This document shows positions 1 through 7,547 of a stretch of 33,414 nucleotides of DNA, one piece after another. The notes under the pieces are model-generated. The model ran no database searches and was not told where the DNA came from. It saw only the letters and a program-made list of their open reading frames with translations. The translations under genes and the position numbers were made by a program. This stretch comes from Microcaldota archaeon (lineage in GTDB: Archaea > Micrarchaeota > Micrarchaeia > Micrarchaeales > CABMGC01). The stretch lies in NCBI GenBank assembly GCA_028867135.1, contig JAGWGW010000010.1, positions 1 to 33,414 on the forward strand. Direction: 5' to 3'. The stretch's first letter is position 1, and the number at the start of each line of letters is the position of its first letter.

Positions 1-1
1 G

Positions 2-907
2 CTTGCGTACATAGCCTATTGCTATTTCGCAAAGAGGCAGTTCGCCCTAAACGCGTACCTCTGCCTTGCTACGGTGCTGCTGATATACGCGTTTTACACA
101 GCATACATATCAGCATATTCGAGCAACCCTGCAGGCGGCATCAACAGCCAGTTCCTCGATGCGATGCAGTGGATGAGGAGCAACACACCTGCAAACTCCA
201 CTGTCGCAGCTGTCTGGACCGATGGCAGCGTTATAGAGGGATGGGCCAACAGGACAAGCTACGTAGACAGCGTAGGCGGCGAGAACGGAACAAGGATAGA
301 ACCCTTCAACAGATGGCTGTTCAACACGAGCAACGACACCTCGTTCCTCTATTCGATAGGCAGGCCGGATTACCTTGTATCAAGGGTTTTCTGGTACGCA
401 GAGCTCCAGGGATTGTACGTCGAGGCGAACCTGACAAACATAACCGCATACACCTATGCCACGCTCACGAGCCTCAACCGTACAGAGGTGAACGGCACAA
501 CATACTACCGCTTCTCATCTGGGAACAACACGAACGGCTACAGGGCTGCGCTCCTTGTGGTGCCGGGCGCCAATGGCACGTCAAGGTTTGCCGCTTTCAT
601 AGGCACGACAGCCTCGGACAAGCTTATCCTCATAAAGAAGGTCATCTTCTATGACACGAAGAACTACAACTACTCGATTGCCACTACAAACATTACGAAT
701 TCCGCCAACTACACGCTTCTGGTCACGTACAGGGGGAGCGACATAGTCGGAGGCACGATAGTGGGACCGAAATTGGCGACGAGCAACTTCTTCAAGTTCA
801 CGGTGCTCTGCAATGCGTATGCGTGCCCGGCAGACACCGCAAACGTCACGTACAACGCGGTCTACATCAACAACGACAGCAGGATATTCAAGATAAACTA
901 CAAGTAA
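2..907 (+). CDS. STT3/AglB-like oligosaccharyltransferase, C-terminal part (5' truncated by window edge)
   Basis: The frame is open from base 2 to the stop at 907, so the gene enters from outside the window; the ATG at 74 is probably internal. The visible part starts with the end of a membrane region (LATVLLIYAFYTAYIS), followed by an external domain. A stretch reading WMRSNTPANSTVAAVWTDG, then GWANRTSYVDSVGGENG, resembles the region after the last membrane helix of STT3/AglB, where the usual motif is WWDYG and the family attaches glycans to Asn-X-Ser/Thr sites. Here the motif is reduced to WTDG. The external domain itself carries more than ten N-X-S/T sequons, so it is probably glycosylated. 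The alternative is another GT-C fold membrane glycosyltransferase. Family assignment rests on this one conserved stretch, so confidence is moderate. Confidence 0.55.
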   Translation, partial: LAYIAYCYFAKRQFALNAYLCLATVLLIYAFYTAYISAYSSNPAGGINSQFLDAMQWMRSNTPANSTVAAVWTDGSVIEGWANRTSYVDSVGGENGTRIEPFNRWLFNTSNDTSFLYSIGRPDYLVSRVFWYAELQGLYVEANLTNITAYTYATLTSLNRTEVNGTTYYRFSSGNNTNGYRAALLVVPGANGTSRFAAFIGTTASDKLILIKKVIFYDTKNYNYSIATTNITNSANYTLLVTYRGSDIVGGTIVGPKLATSNFFKFTVLCNAYACPADTANVTYNAVYINNDSRIFKINYK

Positions 908-955
908 TGCGTTTGCAATTGCTAGAAGCGATTAGCGATTACTGGAAGTCCCAAG

Positions 956-2830
956 TCACTTCCTGTTCCTTAAGAAGTAGTATGCGGCCGCTATCACAAT
1001 CACTATGATTACGATGATTATAAGCCACGTGCTTGTAGAGCCTCCACTTTGGGCTGTTTGCGGCATTGTTGTAGCGACTGTCGATGCTGCTGTGGAGGTT
1101 GCTGTGGTATACGCAGGCGCGTATTGCATAAGCGCTATTATCGGGTCGTTTCCTACAGAGAATGAGACTGTGCATGAGCCTGCATTGACAGTGAATGGAG
1201 TTACCGCGGACCACGTACCGTTCTTGAAGACATAAGGGTATATGCTGCCCGAAGGCACTGAGCACGGATACTGTGCAGTGACGTTTACTGAAACCAGCTT
1301 GGAATCGATGCTGATATTGACAAATGAGAGAGGGGTATAGTTGCTTGGTGACGCAGGCGCATTTGATGCGCTTACGTTGCTTATACGCACATCAGCGTAT
1401 GTGGTGCCGGTTGTGGTGGATGTGAGCATGAAGGTGAATGCTTTTGAATAGTTGATCGTCTGGGGCTGTGATGGCGACACCGGGAGCGTTTGATTGTAAT
1501 GAGAGGGTGCTGTAGTTGCTATTGTTGTTGGTACGGTTGTTGAAGCGTTCTCCGTAGCTATTGTGGTAGTCACTGTGGTCGCCATGGTAGTGGTATATAT
1601 GCCTCCTCCTACGCCTGTGCCGCCTCCGCCGTTGACTCCTGTGGAGCCTCCGCCGCTGCTTGTGGCGTTAACAAGAACGCCAACTGCTGACGAATTGACT
1701 ATTACAGGTGTCGATCCAGAATCGGTAACCTGCAGTATGAAGTTATGCGTTCCGGTGACTGTGAACTGGCTGGTGCCGAACTTGTAGGTGTTGCTTGTCG
1801 CGCCTGACAGCAGAACATAGGAATAGCCGGGCCTCTGCTGGAACCATTGGTAGGTATACGGAGGTTGACCGGTCATAGGGACATTGGCGCTGAGCGTTGC
1901 GGCGGTAAGCTGTGTTACTGAATTTGGAGTCGCTACCACGGTAGGCGCGGCGAGTATGGCGTTAACTGCGATGGTATTGGTCGATATGGCTGTATAGACA
2001 GGTGTGGATGCGGAATCGATGACGTTGGCGCCTACGTTCAAGGTTCCCAAGCCGTCGTTCGAGGTGGGGAGCGTGAAGGTGAAGGTGTTTGTTGTTCCAA
2101 CTATACCAGAATATAGCGCATTGGCTATCTTGTTGCCGTTGACCGAGTTTGTGACTATGAAGTTTGCGGTGTATGTGGATGCTCCGCCTGTCCATGTGAT
2201 CCTTATTGTTTCAGTCTGGCTCTGCTCAGCTATGCTGTTCGTTGTTACGACATTCGATACTGAGAGGGCTGGGTTTATTTGTATCAGAGGTATCTGGTTG
2301 GTCGTGAATGTGTTGGTTCCGCCTGAGGGGCTATCGAATATGAACGCATTGAATGTCCAAGAGCCGAATATGGTGTTTGTTATCGAATTGGAGAATATTG
2401 TGTTGGCCACTATGTCGTTGGCAGGGCGCTTGAGGCTGTAGCTGTTCGCAGTCAGCACAAGATAATTAGCGGCGAATGCATTGATGCCTATGATCACGTT
2501 CCCTGTTGAATTGAGCCGGAAGGAGTTGAAGGTATTGGCTGCGGGGACATTGCTTGTTAATGAATAGAGTATATTGCCTGTTAGGGGCAGCGGAGCGGCT
2601 CCGATGGAGTTGCTTATTCCATTCACTGTTATGAATGAATACTGCCCGACGTCTATCACTGTATTTGTGACTATTATGTTAGCGTTGGGTGCTGGATTAC
2701 ATGCGATGTTCCCAAGGGTGTTGCCAGGATAGCCGGTGCAGACGTACGATGTGGATGCATTGACGCTTGCGAATAGAAGGATTGAAGAAAAGAAGAGCGA
2801 CAGTAACAGAAGGCTAGCGGCAGTTTTCAT
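956..2830 (-). CDS. secreted, C-terminally anchored surface protein with Ig-like domain and Thr/Ser stalk
   Basis: This 624-aa protein starts with a clear signal peptide (MKTAASLLLLSLFFSSILLF, then ASVNAS) and ends with one membrane helix (WLIIIVIIVIVIAAAYYFL, about 602-620) and a basic RNRK tail, so nearly all of it lies outside the cell. About residues 30-290 form Asn/Thr-rich beta-type sequence, about 293-388 read as an Ig/PKD-like domain (PPYTYQWFQQ, HNFILQVTDSG), followed by a Gly-rich then Thr-rich linker (about 395-450). A last domain (YPYVFKNGTWSAVTPF near 540) recalls PGF-pre-PGF domains of archaeal surface proteins. Many N-X-S/T sequons suggest N-glycosylation, fitting the STT3-like gene that ends just beyond it on the other strand. 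A TATA-like TTTTAATA on the minus strand near 2853-2861 lies about 25 bases before the ATG. Exact role (S-layer, adhesin) is unknown. Confidence 0.85.
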   Translation of the reverse strand: MKTAASLLLLSLFFSSILLFASVNASTSYVCTGYPGNTLGNIACNPAPNANIIVTNTVIDVGQYSFITVNGISNSIGAAPLPLTGNILYSLTSNVPAANTFNSFRLNSTGNVIIGINAFAANYLVLTANSYSLKRPANDIVANTIFSNSITNTIFGSWTFNAFIFDSPSGGTNTFTTNQIPLIQINPALSVSNVVTTNSIAEQSQTETIRITWTGGASTYTANFIVTNSVNGNKIANALYSGIVGTTNTFTFTLPTSNDGLGTLNVGANVIDSASTPVYTAISTNTIAVNAILAAPTVVATPNSVTQLTAATLSANVPMTGQPPYTYQWFQQRPGYSYVLLSGATSNTYKFGTSQFTVTGTHNFILQVTDSGSTPVIVNSSAVGVLVNATSSGGGSTGVNGGGGTGVGGGIYTTTMATTVTTTIATENASTTVPTTIATTAPSHYNQTLPVSPSQPQTINYSKAFTFMLTSTTTGTTYADVRISNVSASNAPASPSNYTPLSFVNISIDSKLVSVNVTAQYPCSVPSGSIYPYVFKNGTWSAVTPFTVNAGSCTVSFSVGNDPIIALMQYAPAYTTATSTAASTVATTMPQTAQSGGSTSTWLIIIVIIVIVIAAAYYFLRNRK

Positions 2831-2892
2831 ACATAATGGTTTAGATGTTGGGTATTAAAAGCCTTTCGTGATGCAGAAATATTGCTGATCGC

Positions 2893-3243
2893 ATGTTCCC
2901 GAACATAGACCCCAGGCAGCTCAAGAGCATGATGGACAAGATGGGCATCAAGCAGCATGAGGTGGATGCCCTGAGGGTCATCATCGAGGGAAAGGGCGTG
3001 AACATAATAATAGAGAACCCGCAGGTGACTGTCATAGAGGCGCAGGGCACGCAGACCTTCCAGATAGTAGGAGACGTCAAGGAGGTAAGCGCTGCCAAGG
3101 CCGAGATAAGCGATGACGACATTAGGATGGTGAAGGAGCAGTCCGGGGTTGACGACGAGACGCTGGTAAGGAAGGCCCTTGAGGAGACGAACGGGGACAT
3201 TGCTGAAGCGATAATAAGGCTGAAGGGGAAGAAGGCACTGTAG
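2893..3243 (+). CDS. nac: nascent polypeptide-associated complex protein (archaeal NAC)
   Basis: The 116-aa product has the full archaeal NAC layout. An N-terminal segment with MFPNIDPRQLKSMMDKMGIK is followed by the NAC beta-barrel (about 25-70, including the VDALRVIIEGKGVNIIIENP region) and a C-terminal UBA domain (about 78-112, with GVDDETLVRKALEETNGDIA). Archaeal NAC forms homodimers that bind the ribosome near the exit tunnel and contact emerging chains. The length is typical and the ATG at 2893 opens directly onto the conserved N-terminus. The gene is divergent from the surface protein, 62 bases apart, and appears to be a single gene, as the next gene has its own TATA box. Confidence 0.95.
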   Translation: MFPNIDPRQLKSMMDKMGIKQHEVDALRVIIEGKGVNIIIENPQVTVIEAQGTQTFQIVGDVKEVSAAKAEISDDDIRMVKEQSGVDDETLVRKALEETNGDIAEAIIRLKGKKAL

Positions 3244-3291
3244 GAGCCTTGAACTCCAGCAATCAGCAGGATCTGGAGTAGGGTAGGTAAG

Positions 3292-3302
3292 GATATAAAT
3301 AT
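3292..3302 (+). promoter_or_regulatory. TATA box for the AbiE-like operon
   Basis: GATATAAATAT is a strong archaeal TATA box. A start site about 25-30 bases downstream (near 3325) would leave a leader of about 20 bases carrying AAGGGG before the ATG at 3345. A second TATA-like TTATAAATA abuts that ATG and is too close to serve it. Confidence 0.5.
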
Positions 3303-3344
3303 CTATTGATAACATAATTGTTAGTAATAAGGGGTTATAAATAT

Positions 3345-4022
3345 ATGGAGATCACAAATGAAACACAGCTAAAGAGAGCCGTGCTTGAAGATGAGGCGCT
3401 TGATCTTGTAGTAAAAACTTACAGCAATTTTGTACTGCACGGGGGAACGGCAGTGTGGCGCTGTTATGGGGGGAGCAGGTTTTCGCGCGACCTTGATTTC
3501 TATAGCAACTTAAGCGCTTCGGGAGAAAGCGTGTTTCAGAAAAGCATCCATAAAACACTTGTAGATAACGGTTACTCTATTAGGGAGGAGAAATACAACA
3601 ACAAAACCCAGACCCTGCATGTAATCTTCAGGGGCAATGACACTACCGGAAAACTCGACATAACCTTCAAGAAGGCAGAAGGCCATGCGGTACAATACCT
3701 GCGGGTAGACGGAGCGAAGAGAATGATACTTGCGTTAACTCCTGAAGAGTTGATCAATGAGAAGGTAGATACTTATCTGAACAAGTATGCCCAGAAAACT
3801 GAGGAGATACAGGACCTGTATGATATAGTGGTCCTTAAGGACAAGGTAGATAGGCCTTCGGCGAAGATGCACAAGAAAATTAGCGACTTTATCAAAAGGA
3901 TAAAGGATAGGCATCCGACGGATGAGAATGGGCTGCGGCAGTTGGTTTTAAGCGGCGTTTCGCCCAATTTCAATGATATGATAAGCATGCTGGAGAGGTG
4001 GTTAGGTGAAGCTGGGGGATGA
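3345..4022 (+). CDS. AbiEii-type nucleotidyltransferase toxin
   Basis: The protein belongs to the AbiEii/DUF1814 nucleotidyltransferase family. Near the N-terminus it has FVLHGGTAVWRCYGGSRFSR followed by DLDFY, matching the GG-x-A-x-x-R and D-x-D metal-binding motifs of that fold; the later LTPEELINEKVDTYL and LYDIVVLK segments also fit. Family members act as toxins that transfer nucleotides to cellular targets, and they are neutralised by AbiEi. The ATG at 3345 is preferred over the TTG at 3318, because it follows AAGGGG and starts just before the conserved helix. The reading frame overlaps the next gene by 17 bases, indicating one operon. Codon use is more AT-rich than in nac, consistent with acquisition. 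Toxicity is inferred from family only. Confidence 0.8.
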   Translation: MEITNETQLKRAVLEDEALDLVVKTYSNFVLHGGTAVWRCYGGSRFSRDLDFYSNLSASGESVFQKSIHKTLVDNGYSIREEKYNNKTQTLHVIFRGNDTTGKLDITFKKAEGHAVQYLRVDGAKRMILALTPEELINEKVDTYLNKYAQKTEEIQDLYDIVVLKDKVDRPSAKMHKKISDFIKRIKDRHPTDENGLRQLVLSGVSPNFNDMISMLERWLGEAGG

Positions 4023-4641
4023 AATAATAAGCGCTTTTAAAGATTTCAGGACCTTTACCTTCAATGACATAAGGATTCTGCTATCAGAAAAGAACAAGGA
4101 CATATCTGATAAGACCATCCAGGTCACGATTTCAAGGATGGTGAAAAAACATACGATATACAGGATAGTGAAGGGGGTATTTAGCCTGCAGCGTCGCGAC
4201 GAGTTTGCAGGTTTTGCCTTTACCCCTTTCTATTATGGGGGATTGGCAGCATTGATGATAAGGGATTTGATAGACGACCAGGTAAGAATGGAGGTCATGA
4301 CCACACGGCCAGTAAAACGGTCTTTTCTGGGTATTTATGGGGGCAGTATTAGGATAGTGCTGCACCATATTCCAAGAAAATATTATTTTGGTTTTGAGGA
4401 TGTGAAATATGGCAACATTATTGTGCCTGTTTCGGATCCGGAGAAGACGCTGATAGACCTTTTTTATTACAAGCGCAGAATGTCGGTACAGGACTATGCG
4501 GAGCTCCTCAAGCGGATAAAGCCACGTAAATTAAGGGGATATCTCAAAGCATATGATGGCCATACAAAAGCAACAGTGCTGAATTTTGTTAAAAAGCATA
4601 AAAGAGTCGCGGACCTGGGAGAGCTCGATAATCCTTATTGA
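4006..4641 (+). CDS. AbiEi-type antitoxin / transcriptional regulator
   Basis: This 211-aa protein resembles AbiEi (COG5340-like) antitoxins. It has an N-terminal winged-helix region (about 1-60: FTFNDIRILL, then TIQVTISRMVKKHTIYRIVK and GVFSLQ), and a C-terminal domain with the typical SDPEKTLIDLFYY motif (about 145-160). In the family, the N-terminal domain binds inverted repeats in its own promoter and the C-terminal domain counters the AbiEii toxin. It begins with GTG at 4006, eight bases after the GAGGTG ribosome site that lies inside the toxin gene, so translation is probably coupled to the toxin. In classical bacterial abiE operons the antitoxin comes first; here it comes second. Confidence 0.75.
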   Translation: MKLGDEIISAFKDFRTFTFNDIRILLSEKNKDISDKTIQVTISRMVKKHTIYRIVKGVFSLQRRDEFAGFAFTPFYYGGLAALMIRDLIDDQVRMEVMTTRPVKRSFLGIYGGSIRIVLHHIPRKYYFGFEDVKYGNIIVPVSDPEKTLIDLFYYKRRMSVQDYAELLKRIKPRKLRGYLKAYDGHTKATVLNFVKKHKRVADLGELDNPY

Positions 4642-4725
4642 GCAAAGCGGAACGCGGATAATGCGCTTGGATCGTTGACATAATTGGCAAAGGTCGCCAG
4701 TGACTGCTGAAATCCTAGCTTTCTG

Positions 4726-5058
4726 TTACATGCTCGAATTGAGCTTGTAGACCTGCAGGAACTCCACCCCTTTTATCCTCTTTATGTCCTCCGGGTTCGC
4801 CATGCCGCTCTTCAGGATGATTGCCACCGACCTTTCCCCCACCACGTTTGCCGAGTATATGTTCTCTATGTCTATCTTTATCTTCTCCTGATCGAGGAGC
4901 TCCCCCTTGTAGAACGACGCGTACTTGTTCAGGTCCAGCTTCGCCCTTCCCTCGCTGAACTCCCTGCCTATGAGCTCCTCGTCGCACATCGCTATCATCA
5001 TGCCTTTCTCTGTATCGTACCTTTTCACGAATATTTTACCGCTGATGGAATCACCCAT
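4726..5058 (-). CDS. DUF424 family protein
   Basis: The 110-aa product matches the archaeal DUF424 family: a KRYDTEKGMMIAMCDEELIG segment, then REFSEGRAKLDLNKYASFYK and a C-terminal IKRIKGVEFLQVYKL. The biochemical role of DUF424 is not known to me. A longer reading frame runs upstream to 5163, but the extra residues are Ser/Thr-rich and lie inside the glycosyltransferase gene, so the ATG at 5058 is the right start. That ATG overlaps the end of the glycosyltransferase gene by eight bases (the stop is at 5051-5053), which points to coupled translation. The functional link between the two is unclear. Confidence 0.85.
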   Translation of the reverse strand: MGDSISGKIFVKRYDTEKGMMIAMCDEELIGREFSEGRAKLDLNKYASFYKGELLDQEKIKIDIENIYSANVVGERSVAIILKSGMANPEDIKRIKGVEFLQVYKLNSSM

Positions 5059-6619
5059 ACTTGTAGAAGAAGTAGAATGTGGAGATGTAGAGGAAGCTGT
5101 ACCACAGGAGCCACAATCCCCCTGAAAGGTCGTGGATAGTGAATGCGAAGATCCCAAGGACAAACAACGAGCTTGAGAAGACGACTTCTGATATCGAGTT
5201 CCTGAACGCTGCGCCTATCTTCCTGTTCATGCCGCTTCCGCTGCCCGTATGCCACGGAATTGACGGCGATACGTTCATGACCGCTGAGAGAGCTGCTTTT
5301 GCTCTTATGAAAGCCAGAGCGAAGTTGAGTATGAAGACCATGAACCCTTTCCTTATGGACTTGAAATGGATCTTTGTAAGGACCACTGGGGCTATGAGCG
5401 ATAGCGCGAACGTGGAGAACCCCAGTATCTCCATGGTTGTTGTCAGGGATCTGGTCTGGGCTATCTGCTGGAGCGTTATCTTCGCAAGCGGCACCGAGGA
5501 GAAGACTATGAGGACCGATACTATCGTGAAGAATATGAGGAACGTTGAGATGTAGTTGAGGCCGAACCCGTGCGTTATGTAGTCGATGTTCGACATGACT
5601 GACAATGGTTTCTTCCTGCTGAGTAGGCCCGCCTTCTTCATGAAGTAGCCCAGGAACTGCGTGTCGCCGTAATTGTAGCGCCACTGCTGCTTTACCAGCT
5701 CCGTGAACGTTTTAATCGGCTTTCCGAGCGCGTATACCTTTGGGATGTACAGGCTCTTGTACCTGTGGAGGTCGGATTCGAGGCTGAAGAATGTGTCCTC
5801 CACTATGTACTCGGGAAATCCGCCTATCGCATCGAGCGCGGACCTTCTTATTATGCCGCACGAGCCTGCGAATATCGCCGTGTTGTTGAGGGCCCTTGAA
5901 GGCTGTATGAACTTGAAGAAGAATGCGTCGAAGAGGTCGACTGTATCAGAGAAGAACGTGCCCTTGGAATATCTCTTCTCTGTCTGTATGTACGATACGC
6001 TTGGATCGTTGAAGTACTTGAGCAGGTCCATGAGGAAGCCCTTGTCCTTGAGATGCTCGTCGTAGTCGAATATCGCTATGAACTCCTCATTCGAATGCTT
6101 CAGCATGTTGTTCAGCGCACCAGCCTTGAATCCTGTCCTAAGCCTCCTGTGTATGTACGTGTAGCCGTTCCGCTTGCTGAATTGCCTGAGCTCGCTTGCG
6201 TCTCCTGCGTTTGTGGAATCGTCGAGGAGGTAGAACCTTATCCTTGAGCTTGGATAGTCCATCTCTTTCAGCCTGAGCAGGTTTTTCTTGACTATTTCCG
6301 GGTCCTCGTTGTACACGGGCACTGCGACTGCGACTGTGGGCAGTTCCTTGAGCTCATCGGTTTTCCTCTCGAGGTTCTCTATGTAATCGTCGTATAGGGA
6401 TGACCTGTAGTAGGAGTATGACGCGAAGATGTTGAAGAAGCCGGATACCGCTGCAAGCGCAAGGAAGAGCATCGCGAGCGAATAGCCGTACATGCTTCCT
6501 GAGCTTGTGTAAAGCAGATATAGCGCAAATGTTATTCCTGCAATCGTAAGGAGGATGAAGAAGATTATCGGCGCTAATGACGCTGCCCTGTCCAGTAAGT
6601 CCATACTATCTACTACCAT
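5051..6619 (-). CDS. membrane glycosyltransferase family 2 (cellulose-synthase-like)
   Basis: This 522-aa protein has two N-terminal membrane helices (about 15-35 and 45-68), a cytoplasmic GT-A domain, and several helices at the C-terminus. The catalytic motifs of processive GT2 enzymes are present: VAVPVYNED, LLDDS, the D-x-D motif as IFDYDEH, the EDTFFS acceptor motif (VEDTFFSLESD) and QQWRYNYGD in the place of Q-x-x-R-W. Such enzymes use nucleotide sugars to build or extend surface polysaccharides or lipid-linked sugars. A minus-strand TATA (ATTATTAATATA, about 6640-6651) lies roughly 25 bases before the ATG at 6619, so the message is probably leaderless; the ATG at 6604 is an alternative. 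It shares an operon with DUF424. Confidence 0.88.
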   Translation of the reverse strand: MVVDSMDLLDRAASLAPIIFFILLTIAGITFALYLLYTSSGSMYGYSLAMLFLALAAVSGFFNIFASYSYYRSSLYDDYIENLERKTDELKELPTVAVAVPVYNEDPEIVKKNLLRLKEMDYPSSRIRFYLLDDSTNAGDASELRQFSKRNGYTYIHRRLRTGFKAGALNNMLKHSNEEFIAIFDYDEHLKDKGFLMDLLKYFNDPSVSYIQTEKRYSKGTFFSDTVDLFDAFFFKFIQPSRALNNTAIFAGSCGIIRRSALDAIGGFPEYIVEDTFFSLESDLHRYKSLYIPKVYALGKPIKTFTELVKQQWRYNYGDTQFLGYFMKKAGLLSRKKPLSVMSNIDYITHGFGLNYISTFLIFFTIVSVLIVFSSVPLAKITLQQIAQTRSLTTTMEILGFSTFALSLIAPVVLTKIHFKSIRKGFMVFILNFALAFIRAKAALSAVMNVSPSIPWHTGSGSGMNRKIGAAFRNSISEVVFSSSLFVLGIFAFTIHDLSGGLWLLWYSFLYISTFYFFYKYG

Positions 6620-6682
6620 TACTGTATTGCGGAAGTATATTAATAATATTCATTAAACTTGGTTTGCAATAGATATTGCCAT

Positions 6683-6819
6683 GCCGGGATGGCAGAATCA
6701 GGTATCGCGCCAGAAGATTTGGCGAAACTCGAGATCTGGTGGCCTTCGGGCTTTTAGGGTTCAAAATAAGCTTTTGGAAAAAGCTTAACCAAAAGCTGAT
6801 GAGATTCCCTATCCCGGCG
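6683..6819 (+). tRNA. tRNA-Ser (anticodon CGA) with two introns, at 30/31 and in the T-loop at 59/60
   Basis: The acceptor stem is GCCGGGA (6683-6689) with TCCCGGC (6812-6818), seven perfect pairs, followed by G73 (6819), the serine-type discriminator. The anticodon loop CTCGAGA (6728-6734) contains CGA at 6730-6732. The long variable arm (6740-6754) has a GCC/GGC stem closed by TTCG. The T-stem is TAGGG (6755-6759) with CCCTA (6807-6811). Two insertions must be removed. Intron 1 is 13 nt (6714-6726), flanked by the CGCC/GGCG helix (6708-6711 with 6721-6724) and three-base bulges. Intron 2 is 40 nt (6766-6805), with a four-pair helix TTCA/TGAG, bulges AAA and ATT, and an internal nine-pair hairpin. 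The spliced length is 84 nt. The D-stem contains an A-C mismatch. CCA is not encoded. Confidence 0.85.
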
Positions 6820-6823
6820 CATC

Positions 6824-7309
6824 TTATTGGGCGTAGAATAGTCTTTCCAGTTTTGTCAGGTCCTTCATGGGGTTTCCATTGTATACTGCAATGAGTATCT
6901 TATTCATGACTGGGTCCTCAACGATTATGCAGTTCTTTCCTCTCTTCTTGTTGAATATGCATTCGGGGAGAAGGTGGTGATGGTGCCATTCGACTCCCAT
7001 GCTGCTTAGTTCCTTGGCTCTTTTCAATATCGCATTGAACCGCGGATTATGTTTTCCTTCGCCAACTTTTGCAAGGAATCCCTTGCCGTAGACCATGTCC
7101 GCAAGGGTTTTGGCCTGTTTCTTTGGTTTCCTCTTGAATAGGCATATGTAACTTTTTCCCTCTAGATGGTCCTCCAATGCAATTGCGAAGTTGTCTTTAT
7201 GTGAATTAAATACGCACCACGGTCCTAACAGGTGCCAATGCCATTCTCTGTTTTCCTTACTGAATCCTTTTGCAAGCAAGAATAGTTTCTTCTCTCCAAT
7301 TACCTGCAT
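6824..7309 (-). CDS. hypothetical protein with two tandem EWHxH-C-FN-ED domains
   Basis: I do not recognise this 161-aa protein. It has an internal duplication: residues 22-58 and 107-143 align without gaps over 37 positions, with 14 identities by my count. Both copies share E-W-H-x-H, then L, P, C, F-N, and an E-D pair (compare REWHWHLLGPWCVFN with VEWHHHHLLPECIFN). The similarity extends upstream (AKGFSKENREWH with AKELSSMGVEWH). The His/Cys pattern could bind metal, and the GVEWHHHH opening faintly recalls WHH-type nucleases, but this is speculation. No signal peptide or membrane helix is seen. The gene is AT-rich, lies downstream of vapBC on the same strand, and its stop is four bases from the tRNA-Ser 3' end. 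Confidence 0.7.
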   Translation of the reverse strand: MQVIGEKKLFLLAKGFSKENREWHWHLLGPWCVFNSHKDNFAIALEDHLEGKSYICLFKRKPKKQAKTLADMVYGKGFLAKVGEGKHNPRFNAILKRAKELSSMGVEWHHHHLLPECIFNKKRGKNCIIVEDPVMNKILIAVYNGNPMKDLTKLERLFYAQ

Positions 7310-7382
7310 GTTTACAACTTCTTAACCATTTTGTAATTCTTATGCCAAAGTCTTTGCATGGAGACTTAACTTGGCTAATAAA

Positions 7383-7532
7383 TCAATGGGTAACGCGATC
7401 TCTCCTGATGAAGCTTATTGCGTATCCCTTCTTGGATGGCTTGACTTTGGCTTCTATTATCTTTGTAATCCTATCGATGCTTTTCTTCAATTCTACTTGT
7501 GCTTCTGAAAGAGTACGTTTTATGTTTTCCAT
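7383..7532 (-). CDS. possible small basic protein, 49 aa, downstream of vapC
   Basis: The reading frame starts with an ATG at 7532, preceded by an AGGTG-type ribosome site (GGAATAGGTGC), and begins 15 bases after the vapC stop. It encodes MENIKRTLSEAQVELKKSID and ends FIRRDRVTH at a TGA (7383-7385). The first 30 residues look like an amphipathic helix. The overlapping plus-strand frame has no plausible start. Function is unknown; its place suggests a third member of the vapBC operon. The call rests on spacing and the ribosome site only. Confidence 0.4.
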   Translation of the reverse strand: MENIKRTLSEAQVELKKSIDRITKIIEAKVKPSKKGYAISFIRRDRVTH

Positions 7533-7547
7533 CTACAGCACCTATTC

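Noticed and set aside
6708-6724. Reading the CGCCA/TGGCG hairpin as the tRNA anticodon arm
   Set aside because: The loop GAAGATT lacks the required T at position 33 and the fold leaves the perfect CCAGA/TCTGG stem unused; the intron model explains both.
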